DNA of 11,654 bases, from NCBI GenBank assembly GCA_008017255.1, contig SSHD01000006.1, forward strand, positions 1-11,654. The letters are read 5' to 3'. This DNA is from Acinetobacter sp. Lineage in GTDB: Bacteria; Pseudomonadota; Gammaproteobacteria; Pseudomonadales; Moraxellaceae. This document shows positions 5,263 through 11,654 of the stretch, piece by piece (position 1 is the first letter of the stretch; the number at the start of each line of letters is the position of its first letter). The notes below the pieces were generated by a model. It was given only the letters and a program-made list of their open reading frames with translations, was not told the DNA's origin and ran no database searches. A program made the position numbers and the translations under genes.

Positions 5263-6336
5263 ATGACCAAGTTTAATTTTAATGATTTAGTAGAGCCTGC
5301 AGCGGCAAATCAAAAAATAGCATTAAGAATTACAGTATTGGGTGGTGGTAGCTTTGGTACCGCTATGGCAAATTTAGCTGTGCGTAATGGTTGCGATACC
5401 ATGATTTGGATACGTGATGCCGCAGTTGCCGAAGAAATTAATCAAACGCATATTAATAAGCGCTATTTACCAGATTATCCACTTGAGCCAGCGTTACGTG
5501 CCGAGTCAAATTTAGAGTTGGCAGTACGTGAGCGTGATTTAATATTAGTGGCGATTCCAAGTCATTCTTTTCGTGATGTACTCAAGCAAATTGCACCATT
5601 TATTAGTGCTCAAGCCATTGTGTCATTGACCAAAGGCATTGAAGCAAAAAGCTTTAGTTTTATGAGCGAAATTATTCGTGCCGAATTGCCTGAAGTGCCT
5701 TACGGTGTTTTATCTGGTCCTAACTTAGCCAAAGAAATTATGGCGGGGATGCCGTCTGGAACGGTGATTGCAAGTGAATCTGAGCTAGTGCGCTATGCGG
5801 TGCAACATGCGTTACACAGTGCCTTATTTCGTGTATTTGGTAGTGATGATGTAAACGGTGTAGAGCTTGGCGGTGCATTGAAAAATATTTACGCCGTTGC
5901 GATGGGTATGGGCGCTGCTTACAATATTGGTGAAAACACCAAGAGTATGATTTTAACTCGTGCTTTGGCGGAAATGAGTCGTTTTGCGGTGAGGCAAGGG
6001 GCGAATCCACTGACCTTTTTAGGCTTGTCTGGTGTGGGCGATTTATTTGCCACCTGTAATAGTCCACTTAGTCGTAACTATCAAATTGGCTTTGCATTGG
6101 GCTCGGGTAAAACCCTAGAACAAGCGGTGAAAGAACTCGGTCAAACCGCCGAAGGGATTAATACCATTCAGTTGGTTCGTGCCAAAGCAGAAGAGTTAGA
6201 TGTGTATATGCCAATCACCAATGCCTTATATGAAGTGATTTTTGAACATGCGCCGCCAATGAACATTGCTTTGTCATTAATGAAAAGTGGACACCGTAGT
6301 GATGTGGAATTTGTACTTCCACACCATGAGGTTTAA
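5263..6336 (+). CDS. gpsA: Glycerol-3-phosphate dehydrogenase [NAD(P)+]
   Basis: Reduces dihydroxyacetone phosphate to sn-glycerol-3-phosphate, the backbone for phospholipid synthesis; cytoplasmic. It has 357 residues, about 20 longer than E. coli GpsA because the nucleotide-binding G-G-G-S-F-G loop begins only at residue 27. The added N-terminus is hydrophilic. Catalytic and substrate residues are present: Lys124 in S-L-T-K-G-I-E, the S-G-P-N-L-A-K-E-I loop, Lys207 in A-L-K-N-I-Y-A, Asp260 in G-V-G-D-L, and Arg271-Asn272 in S-R-N-Y. AGGA at 5253-5256, six bases before ATG 5263, fixes the start. It probably shares a transcript with the upstream nitroreductase gene (48-base gap) and with sixA (58-base gap). 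Confidence 0.97.
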   Translation: MTKFNFNDLVEPAAANQKIALRITVLGGGSFGTAMANLAVRNGCDTMIWIRDAAVAEEINQTHINKRYLPDYPLEPALRAESNLELAVRERDLILVAIPSHSFRDVLKQIAPFISAQAIVSLTKGIEAKSFSFMSEIIRAELPEVPYGVLSGPNLAKEIMAGMPSGTVIASESELVRYAVQHALHSALFRVFGSDDVNGVELGGALKNIYAVAMGMGAAYNIGENTKSMILTRALAEMSRFAVRQGANPLTFLGLSGVGDLFATCNSPLSRNYQIGFALGSGKTLEQAVKELGQTAEGINTIQLVRAKAEELDVYMPITNALYEVIFEHAPPMNIALSLMKSGHRSDVEFVLPHHEV

Positions 6337-6394
6337 TCAAAAAATTGTCATGATTTACGGTTAAACTAGCGCAATAAAAAAACAGGGAATACTT

Positions 6395-6850
6395 ATGCAA
6401 CTTACGCTCGTTCGACATGGTGAAGCTTCGCCGGCAGTCAATGGTAACGACACCAAACGGCCACTCACTGAACGTGGCCATGCGCAAGCAAAGCAAACAG
6501 GGCAGTATCTTAAGAACCAGATTCAACCAGATGTGTTTGTGGTGAGTCCGTTGCTACGTGCGCAAGAAACTTTAGCACACATACAAGCGAATTTTACCGA
6601 TGTACCAGTGTTAATTTGCGATACAATCAAACCCGATGACGATGCGGCGACTGCAATTGAATGGTTATCGAAACTGCCTTATCAGTCGGTTGCTGTGGTG
6701 TGCCATATGAATGTGGTGGCATATATTGCAGAACAACTCACTCATAATGGTTTTCAACCATTTGCATTGGCTGAAGCACGGATTTATGATCAAGCGGTTA
6801 TCGCCAATGGATTATCAACGCAAACCCATGCGTTTATTCCAACCCTATAA
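6395..6850 (+). CDS. sixA: Phosphohistidine phosphatase SixA
   Basis: Histidine-phosphatase-superfamily enzyme that removes phosphate from phosphohistidine. E. coli SixA acts on ArcB and on the nitrogen PTS protein NPr; which target applies here is unknown. The 151-residue length fits. The catalytic R-H-G-E with nucleophile His8 lies at 7-10, followed by P-L-T-E-R-G-x-x-Q-A, S-P-L-L-R-A-Q-E-T (51-59) and the second active-site histidine in C-H-M-N (His104). There is no signal peptide, so it is cytoplasmic. AGGGA at 6384-6388, six bases from ATG 6395, is a strong ribosome site. It follows gpsA by 58 bases. Its stop codon lies directly against the left arm of palindromic repeat copy B. Confidence 0.92.
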   Translation: MQLTLVRHGEASPAVNGNDTKRPLTERGHAQAKQTGQYLKNQIQPDVFVVSPLLRAQETLAHIQANFTDVPVLICDTIKPDDDAATAIEWLSKLPYQSVAVVCHMNVVAYIAEQLTHNGFQPFALAEARIYDQAVIANGLSTQTHAFIPTL

Positions 6851-6925
6851 CTTCTTTAATAACCCCCTTGAGTTCCCCTTGTGAAGGGGGAATTTATAGG
6901 GGTATAAATAACTTTTTAAAGAAGT
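6850..6925. repeat. Palindromic intergenic repeat, copy B
   Basis: A 76-base nested palindrome between sixA and gspL. Outer perfect ten-base arms are ACTTCTTTAA (6850-6859) and TTAAAGAAGT (6916-6925). Inside are ACCCC (6862-6866) with GGGGT (6899-6903), and the hairpin TTCCCCTT-GTG-AAGGGGGAA (6873-6892, one bulged G). The hairpin-plus-TATAGGGG core is shared with copy A at 3536-3619, but copy B lacks the extra GGAGC hairpin. The first base overlaps the last base of the sixA stop codon. It may attenuate transcription into gspL. Confidence 0.7.
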
Positions 6926-6963
6926 GTAAATTTATCGCAATACAATAAGAGTACGGAACACCT

Positions 6964-8103
6964 ATGCTGTATATATGGATGCCCGAAACCAATGGAACAT
7001 GGTATTGGTCGGCAGGGGAAAATTGGTTGCAGGCCAGCAGTCTTGAACAGTTAATTCAAGCACTACAGCCACATGCGGCAAAAGAAGCAGTGGTTTATTT
7101 TCCAAGCCGTCATGCGCAAATGTTGCAGCAGACTATGCCCAAAACCCACTACAAACAATTGGGGCAAGCAGGGGTCAAATACCTATTAGAAGAATTTGTG
7201 ACCTTGCCAATCGATCATATGAAAGTAGTGCATCATTATCAGCACGAACAATTGCATATTTTAGGTGTGGCGCAGTCGAGCATTGAAACTTGGCAACATG
7301 CCTTGAGTTTATTGCCAGTACAAATCAGCGCATTTTTACCGGACTTTTTACTGCTGCCTGAACCACGGGCCGGACAAGTTACCATTGTGAATCTTTACGA
7401 TCATGTATTGGTGCGTGAAAGTGCTTGGATGGGTAACTCAGTGGATGATTTGGGCTTATTTTTACAATTTCAAGCGTCTGAAACGTATTACCAATATGCC
7501 AATTTAAATACTCTGCAATTGAAGAGTTTGTTGGCAGTCGCTAACACAGAGCAACGCAGTGAATTTAGCTATCAGTTGCAGCCTATGCCGCGTGCTAAGC
7601 AACATCCGTTTAACGTATTACCCAAAGCTCAAAATGCCGATGTGCAATGGTCAGGCTATTGGAAAGCCGCCGCCTTGGTTTTTATGACGCTAATTTTAGT
7701 GCAACTCAGTTACGATGCCTTGCGTTGGTCGAAGCTAAAAACTGTGGCAGATCAAACGGCATCACAGGCGATTGAACAATATAAATATTGGTTTGGTGAA
7801 AATATTCGTGTGACCGAACAAAATATTAAAAGTCAGTTTCAAAGCCAATTGCGTATGAGTCAGCAGGGCGATACCCAAGCGCTTGCACTATTAAGCCGTG
7901 TCGGGCCAATTTTAATGCAAAAACAAATTGTGGCGCAGCAGGTGAGTTTTGATAATGCAGGATTGGCAATGTCACTCAAAGCCAACGCTGCCAATGATTT
8001 ACAAGCGCTAATTCAGCAACTCAACCAACAAGGTTTTCAAGCTGAACTGGGTAATGTACAAGCCGATAGTACCGGTGCAATTGGAATGGTAAAAATAAAA
8101 TAA
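6964..8103 (+). CDS. gspL: Type II secretion system protein GspL
   Basis: Inner-membrane platform component of the type II secretion system. It recruits the GspE ATPase through its cytoplasmic domain and pairs with GspM in the periplasm. The 379 residues are near the usual size. Residues 1 to about 232 form the actin-like cytoplasmic domain (L-P-D-F-L-L-L-P and the following strands are typical). A single membrane helix spans about 235-253 (A-A-A-L-V-F-M-T-L-I-L-V), and the periplasmic part ends in a ferredoxin-like fold (L-Q-A-L-I-Q-Q-L-N-Q-Q-G-F-Q-A-E). The stop codon shares its last A with the gspM start (TAATG), indicating translational coupling. The gene sits beside metabolic genes, with no other gsp gene in view except gspM. 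Confidence 0.9.
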   Translation: MLYIWMPETNGTWYWSAGENWLQASSLEQLIQALQPHAAKEAVVYFPSRHAQMLQQTMPKTHYKQLGQAGVKYLLEEFVTLPIDHMKVVHHYQHEQLHILGVAQSSIETWQHALSLLPVQISAFLPDFLLLPEPRAGQVTIVNLYDHVLVRESAWMGNSVDDLGLFLQFQASETYYQYANLNTLQLKSLLAVANTEQRSEFSYQLQPMPRAKQHPFNVLPKAQNADVQWSGYWKAAALVFMTLILVQLSYDALRWSKLKTVADQTASQAIEQYKYWFGENIRVTEQNIKSQFQSQLRMSQQGDTQALALLSRVGPILMQKQIVAQQVSFDNAGLAMSLKANAANDLQALIQQLNQQGFQAELGNVQADSTGAIGMVKIK

Positions 8104-8582
8104 TGAAAGCATTAACGCAGTTACAACAGCGCTTCGAGCAAAAAAAAGAAGCCCTAAACCAATATTTGCAAAGCTTGTCTATGCGTGAGCGTGTGATGGT
8201 GATATTCACTACGGTTTTTGTGGTGGTAGTGATTATTGGTGCTGCGCTGTGGAAAATGCATAGTTTGGCAGAGCAACAGCAAAAACGCCTCAATGAGCTC
8301 AAAGACTTAACGGTGTGGATGCAAAGTAATGCCGCCACTATGAAACCAGCACAAGACCTTGAACTGTCAGCTGCCGATAAAATTCAACGTACTGCACAGC
8401 AACAAGGGCTTGCGGTTTCATCGCAGCAAAATGGCGAGCAGATACAACTGGTGGCTGAACACCAAAATTATGCGGTACTTGCGAATTTTTTAATGCAATT
8501 GTCACAAATGGGCTTGAGCATTGTAAAAATGGAAATGCTCTCTAACAATAATAAAATTAAACTCACTGCTACAGTCGAGTAA
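8103..8582 (+). CDS. gspM: Type II secretion system protein GspM
   Basis: Small bitopic inner-membrane protein that stabilises GspL and helps position the pseudopilus assembly platform. The 159 residues fit the family. A basic, amphipathic cytoplasmic N-terminus (about 1-30, with S-M-R-E-R-V as in other GspM proteins) precedes one membrane helix at about 31-51. A short coiled-coil-like Gln/Leu-rich stretch and a periplasmic ferredoxin-like domain follow. The N-terminal S-x-R-E-R motif, the topology and the overlap with gspL by one base give the identification; sequence conservation in GspM is otherwise weak. Transcription is likely stopped by the hairpin at 8598-8629. Confidence 0.88.
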   Translation: MKALTQLQQRFEQKKEALNQYLQSLSMRERVMVIFTTVFVVVVIIGAALWKMHSLAEQQQKRLNELKDLTVWMQSNAATMKPAQDLELSAADKIQRTAQQQGLAVSSQQNGEQIQLVAEHQNYAVLANFLMQLSQMGLSIVKMEMLSNNNKIKLTATVE

Positions 8583-8597
8583 GCCATCCATTCAAGT

Positions 8598-8629
8598 GTT
8601 AAAGGCTGTTGAACCGTGCAGCCTTTAAC
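8598..8629. terminator. Bidirectional hairpin between gspM and ktrB
   Basis: GTTAAAGGCTG (8598-8608), ten-base loop, CAGCCTTTAAC (8619-8629): a perfect eleven-pair stem between convergent genes. Neither side has a proper T-run, so it may block rather than terminate classically. The ktrB stop codon (8627-8625) lies inside the right arm. Confidence 0.6.
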
Positions 8630-9962
8630 CAATCTGAATATTGGCATTGGCATGTTTGAGTCGACTCTTTTTCGGTGTAGCAATCAAATAGGCAAGCGTC
8701 AGCGGACCTAAACGTCCAGTAAACATCAGCACACTCAACACAAATAAACTGCCATCATGCAATTCATCTGTGACACCACGTGACAACCCAACCGTACATG
8801 CGGCTGAAACAACCTCAAACATGAGGTCAAAAACATCTAGCTTAGGTTCTAAAACCAGTAAAATAAAATAACCAAAGAAAACTAACATACCTGTAATTGC
8901 AGTGACGGCAAGGGCTTTATAAGTGGTTTCATGTGAAATTGAATGATTAAAGACACGAATTTCTTCATTGCGTCTTAAAAAAGAAATAACGCATAAAAAT
9001 AAAACAACAAAGGTTCCGATTTTGATTCCACCTGCCGTACTAAGAGATCCGCCGCCAATAAACATCAGTAACATGGTGAGTAGTCCAGTGCTATGATTCA
9101 TGGCTGCAGTATCAATCGTATTAAAACCTGATGAGCGGGGAACGGTTGCTTGGAACCATGCATTGGCAGCTTGTTCACCCATACTCATCGGCCCGAGTGT
9201 TAAAGGATTATTTGCTTCCAAAATCCAAACCAATACAAAGGCAACAAGATTCAAAATTGCGATAGCAGTTAAAATTAACTTACTGTTGGGACTTAATTTG
9301 CTCCAACGCTTATGTTGTTTGATATCCATCAGAACAAGGAAGCCAATACCGCCTAAAATATACAGTGAACTAATGGTGATGCTGATTAAATAGTTATGTT
9401 GAAAGTTCATTAAGCCATTGTCAAACAATGAAAAACCAGCATTATTGAAAGCGGAAATACTATAAAAAACAGCATAGTATAGGCCCCGAGCAAAGCCATA
9501 AATAGGAGTGAACGCAGTTGTTAAAATGATGATCCCGATGAGCTCAAACAAGATGGTATAAGCGACAACGCCTTTGGCAACAAAGGTAACTTTCGACAAG
9601 CTCGTTTGCCCCAAACTATCTTGGGCCATCATTTGTTGTTTTAAGCCAACTTTGGGGGAAAGGCTTAATGCAGCTAAAATCGCAAATGTCATAAATCCTA
9701 ACCCACCAGACTGGATCAAGAGCAGAATAATAAACTGCCCCAAGTGGTTAAAGGTATCATTGACACTTACAACTGAAAGCCCAGTGATGGTGACAGCAGA
9801 CGTTGCTGTGAATAATGCATCCATCCAACTCAACTCAGTCTTTTGCACAAAAGGCAGCTTGAGCAAGATTGTACCTATCACAATAAAGCTTAAAAAACCT
9901 ATCGCAAGTAAGGAGGGTGGACTTAAGTTGAAAATTTTCTTAGAATTCATTTGCACTGACAT
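8625..9962 (-). CDS. ktrB: Potassium uptake channel subunit, KtrB/TrkH family
   Basis: Membrane subunit that conducts K+ (often Na+-dependent in the Ktr branch). It has 445 residues, which fits KtrB, whereas TrkH is near 480 with extra N-terminal helices. The four pore-loop selectivity filters are visible: T-I-T-G-L (Gly61), N-N-A-G-F (Gly176), R-S-S-G-F (Gly279) and T-V-G-L-S (Gly392). The third membrane-pore unit has the flexible G-G-G-S-L-S-T-A-G-G-I-K-I segment that forms the gating loop. The C-terminal F-T-G-R-L-G-P-L-T sequence is a KtrB hallmark. It begins one base after the ktrA stop codon. ATG 9962 is used; ATG 9950 is an alternative. NCBI-style annotation might call it a TrkH family protein. 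Confidence 0.92.
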   Translation of the reverse strand: MSVQMNSKKIFNLSPPSLLAIGFLSFIVIGTILLKLPFVQKTELSWMDALFTATSAVTITGLSVVSVNDTFNHLGQFIILLLIQSGGLGFMTFAILAALSLSPKVGLKQQMMAQDSLGQTSLSKVTFVAKGVVAYTILFELIGIIILTTAFTPIYGFARGLYYAVFYSISAFNNAGFSLFDNGLMNFQHNYLISITISSLYILGGIGFLVLMDIKQHKRWSKLSPNSKLILTAIAILNLVAFVLVWILEANNPLTLGPMSMGEQAANAWFQATVPRSSGFNTIDTAAMNHSTGLLTMLLMFIGGGSLSTAGGIKIGTFVVLFLCVISFLRRNEEIRVFNHSISHETTYKALAVTAITGMLVFFGYFILLVLEPKLDVFDLMFEVVSAACTVGLSRGVTDELHDGSLFVLSVLMFTGRLGPLTLAYLIATPKKSRLKHANANIQIG

Positions 9963-9963
9963 T

Positions 9964-10614
9964 TTAGCTAAAACACCCTGACATCTTTTTAAGATGGATG
10001 AGCAGTCCTTCTAAGATCAGAACATCCCCCGTTTGTAGCGTGAAGTTGCTATCTGTTTCATAAATAATTTGTTGCTCTCGCTTCAATAGCAACAATTTAA
10101 TATTGGGTTCCTGAGCAAGGATTCCTGAAAGATTGATATGATTGAGTTTTTGATTGACAGGCACTTTAATAATATAGTGATCATGATCAAGTTCCATATA
10201 GCGACTGACCATTGGATAATTTAAAGCTTGAGCAACGCGCACTCCCATGTCTTCTTCTGGATGAATAATTTTATGGACATGCAAGTGGGACAAAATCGTA
10301 TGATGTGCTTTGGTTTTAGCTTTTACCAAGATTTTTTCTACGCCTAAATTTTTTAAGTTCAGAACACATAAAATACTCGCTTCAATATCTTCACCAATAG
10401 CGACAATCACAGCATCACAATTTTGAATATTGAGTTCGTCGAGCACATGTTCATCTGTTGCATCTGCAATCACGGCATGTGTAATTTGATCTGCCAAATT
10501 TTCTACATTTCTTTTTATTGTATCAATGCCAATCACATCATGATGAAGTTTGGTCAATTCTAATGCGACAGTTGCCCCGAAACTACCTAATCCAATCACT
10601 GCAAACTGTGCCAT
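9964..10614 (-). CDS. ktrA: Potassium uptake regulatory subunit, KtrA/TrkA family
   Basis: Cytoplasmic RCK subunit that forms a ring under KtrB and gates it in response to bound nucleotide (ATP/ADP or NAD(H) in the family). The 216 residues hold one RCK unit, as in KtrA; E. coli TrkA has two and is about 458 residues. The N-terminal Rossmann motif G-L-G-S-F-G is at 8-13 with the acidic Asp31 closing the second strand, then A-D-A-T-D-E near 49-54. The C-terminal RCK_C/TrkA_C domain covers roughly 135-216. AAGGA at 10624-10620, five bases before ATG 10614, is a strong ribosome site. Only one base separates it from ktrB, so the two are one operon. Its promoter region carries an inverted repeat. 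Confidence 0.93.
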   Translation of the reverse strand: MAQFAVIGLGSFGATVALELTKLHHDVIGIDTIKRNVENLADQITHAVIADATDEHVLDELNIQNCDAVIVAIGEDIEASILCVLNLKNLGVEKILVKAKTKAHHTILSHLHVHKIIHPEEDMGVRVAQALNYPMVSRYMELDHDHYIIKVPVNQKLNHINLSGILAQEPNIKLLLLKREQQIIYETDSNFTLQTGDVLILEGLLIHLKKMSGCFS

Positions 10615-10654
10615 ATCTATCCTTAACTAAATGATAAAATATATTTTTATCTAT

Positions 10655-10683
10655 TTTAAATCGAATAACTTGTCGATTTGTAA
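10655..10683 (-). promoter_or_regulatory. Candidate ktrAB promoter with inverted repeat
   Basis: On the minus strand, TTACAA (10683-10678) and TTTAAA (10660-10655) are 17 bases apart. A perfect inverted repeat, AAATCGA (10658-10664) and TCGATTT (10673-10679) with an eight-base spacer, covers the gap between the boxes. This placement would suit a repressor, but the boxes themselves are weak matches. Confidence 0.3.
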
Positions 10684-10729
10684 TGATTTTGTGTGTCTAC
10701 TCTTGCTCTAATTTTACACGTTTTGACAT

Positions 10730-10760
10730 AAATAAAGCCGGCAAAATATCGGCTTTATTT
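10730..10760 (-). terminator. Intrinsic terminator of ilvA
   Basis: AAATAAAGCCG (10730-10740), nine-base loop, CGGCTTTATTT (10750-10760): a perfect eleven-pair stem 12 bases past the ilvA stop, with its T-rich arm at the RNA 3' side. The stem is symmetrical and could work in both directions, but only ilvA reads into it. Confidence 0.8.
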
Positions 10761-10772
10761 ATGATTGAAAAC

Positions 10773-11654
10773 TTATTTAAGAAAGCGTTCATAACCCGTA
10801 TTTTGGCTAATTTCGACATAAGGATAGCTAATTTTTTGCAAGGTTTCGATTAAACCATCGGGGTTTTGTTTGGCATCTGTGGCTTGTAAACCGACCAACA
10901 CACGACCTTCTGCTGCACCATGATTGCGATAGTGAAATAAAGTGATGTTATGGGTTGGACCTAAACGCTCTAAAAAGGTCAGCAAAGCACCAGGGCGTTC
11001 AGGAAACACCACTTGAAATAAACGTTCATTTTCTAGATTGGCATGACCACCAATTAAATAACGAATATGAAGTTTGGCGACTTCATCATCGGACAGATCA
11101 TCTACGTCATATTGGTTTTTGAGCAATTCATGGATTTCATGGCGTTCAGTTTCACCCCCTTTTAGGCTAATACCGACAAAAACCTGCGCATGGTTGTTGT
11201 GACTGGCGCGATAGTTAAATTCGGTAATATTGCGACCCTGTAAAGTACGGCAGAACTGTAAAAAAGCACCTTTTTGTTCAGGAATGGTCACTGCATAAAT
11301 CGCTTCTTTGCGTTCGCCTAATTCGGTACGTTCGGCAATATAACGTAGGCGATCGAAGTTCATATTGGCACCGCAAACAATCGACACCATGTTTTTATTT
11401 TCTAAACCATGTTGTGCAATATATTTTTTAATACCAGCCAAAGCCATTGCGCCAGAAGGTTCGACGATACTGCGGTTTTCATCATAAGTGTCTTTAATGG
11501 CTGCACAAATTTCATCGGTATTTACAAGTACAACATCACGTTCAACAATTGGACCTGAGTTATCTGATTTTTGTAATTGAATCACTTCAAATGGTTTTTC
11601 ACCAATTTGCGCGACAGCTGTACCATCGGCAAATAAACCAACAGTGGGTAAAAT
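10773..11654 (-). CDS. ilvA: Biosynthetic threonine deaminase, C-terminal part (partial)
   Basis: Pyridoxal-phosphate enzyme that converts threonine to 2-oxobutanoate, the first step of isoleucine synthesis. The window holds the last 293 residues of an enzyme normally near 510; the N-terminal half, including the PLP lysine, lies beyond the right edge. The frame stays open to 11654, where L-P-T-V-G-L-F-A-D-G-T-A-V matches the E. coli L-P-G-V-G-L-F-A-E-G-V-A-V stretch. The catalytic-domain end shows E-P-S-G-A-M-A-L-A-G and C-G-A-N-M-N-F. Two ACT-like regulatory domains follow, opening with A-V-T-I-P-E-x-K-G-A-F and V-V-F-P-E-R-P-G-A-L-L. Two ACT-like domains mark the isoleucine-feedback-regulated biosynthetic form, not the single-domain catabolic TdcB. 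Confidence 0.95.
   Translation of the reverse strand: MLPTVGLFADGTAVAQIGEKPFEVIQLQKSDNSGPIVERDVVLVNTDEICAAIKDTYDENRSIVEPSGAMALAGIKKYIAQHGLENKNMVSIVCGANMNFDRLRYIAERTELGERKEAIYAVTIPEQKGAFLQFCRTLQGRNITEFNYRASHNNHAQVFVGISLKGGETERHEIHELLKNQYDVDDLSDDEVAKLHIRYLIGGHANLENERLFQVVFPERPGALLTFLERLGPTHNITLFHYRNHGAAEGRVLVGLQATDAKQNPDGLIETLQKISYPYVEISQNTGYERFLK

Noticed and set aside
5738..6067. Minus-strand open frame inside gpsA
   Set aside because: Antisense to catalytic GpsA segments, and low-complexity composition of the kind produced by reverse frames.
6850..6925. Possible CRISPR-like or tRNA structure in the C/G-rich palindromes
   Set aside because: Only one unit per site, no spacer periodicity and no cloverleaf; they fit palindromic intergenic repeats.
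9574..9981. Plus-strand open frame of 135 codons opposite ktrB
   Set aside because: It mirrors the hydrophobic codons of the conserved ktrB frame; no family resemblance and no start signals.
11583..11585. GTG as the start of a short regulatory-domain-only IlvA
   Set aside because: The frame continues unbroken to the window edge with residues that match the catalytic domain, so this GTG is an internal valine codon.

Overview
The window looks like chromosomal core DNA from an Acinetobacter-type gammaproteobacterium (Moraxellaceae). The evidence is AT-rich sequence, a GpsA with an N-terminal extension, a YceF-type Maf protein beside a DUF2237 protein, a type II secretion gspL-gspM pair standing apart from other gsp genes, and short C-run/G-run palindromic repeats in intergenic gaps. 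The assignment rests on recognising the proteins, not on a search. I see no transposase, integrase, phage gene, CRISPR array, tRNA or rRNA.

Layout. Positions 1-969 (minus) hold a PP2C-type phosphatase. Its 3' end overlaps a gene that runs off the left edge and begins with a winged-helix domain like the FtsK gamma domain. Positions 1201-2177 (minus) hold a DUF2237 gene and a Maf/YceF pyrophosphatase gene, coupled by a TAATG junction. Divergent from these is pgk (2317-3504, plus), followed by a palindromic repeat and a hairpin terminator. Next come two small convergent lipoprotein genes (3748-4008 plus, 4062-4442 minus) separated by a clear terminator. A plus-strand run follows: YdjA-type nitroreductase, gpsA, sixA, a second copy of the palindromic repeat, then gspL-gspM (4630-8582). 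From 8598 to the right edge everything is on the minus strand: a KtrAB-type potassium uptake pair (ktrA 9964-10614, ktrB 8625-9962) and the C-terminal part of ilvA (10773-11654, truncated by the window edge).

How the genes work together. Most are housekeeping: glycolysis (pgk), glycerol-3-phosphate supply for phospholipids (gpsA), removal of abnormal nucleotides (maf), isoleucine synthesis (ilvA), potassium homeostasis (ktrAB), phosphohistidine turnover (sixA) and the inner-membrane platform of the type II secretion system (gspLM). The closest thing to an undescribed system is the left edge, where a serine/threonine phosphatase is translationally overlapped with a protein whose N-terminus, not its C-terminus, carries an FtsK-gamma-like DNA-binding domain. 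The two related palindromic repeats, each closed by its own private inverted-repeat arms, are the most interesting non-coding signal. No gene gap exceeds about 250 bases.
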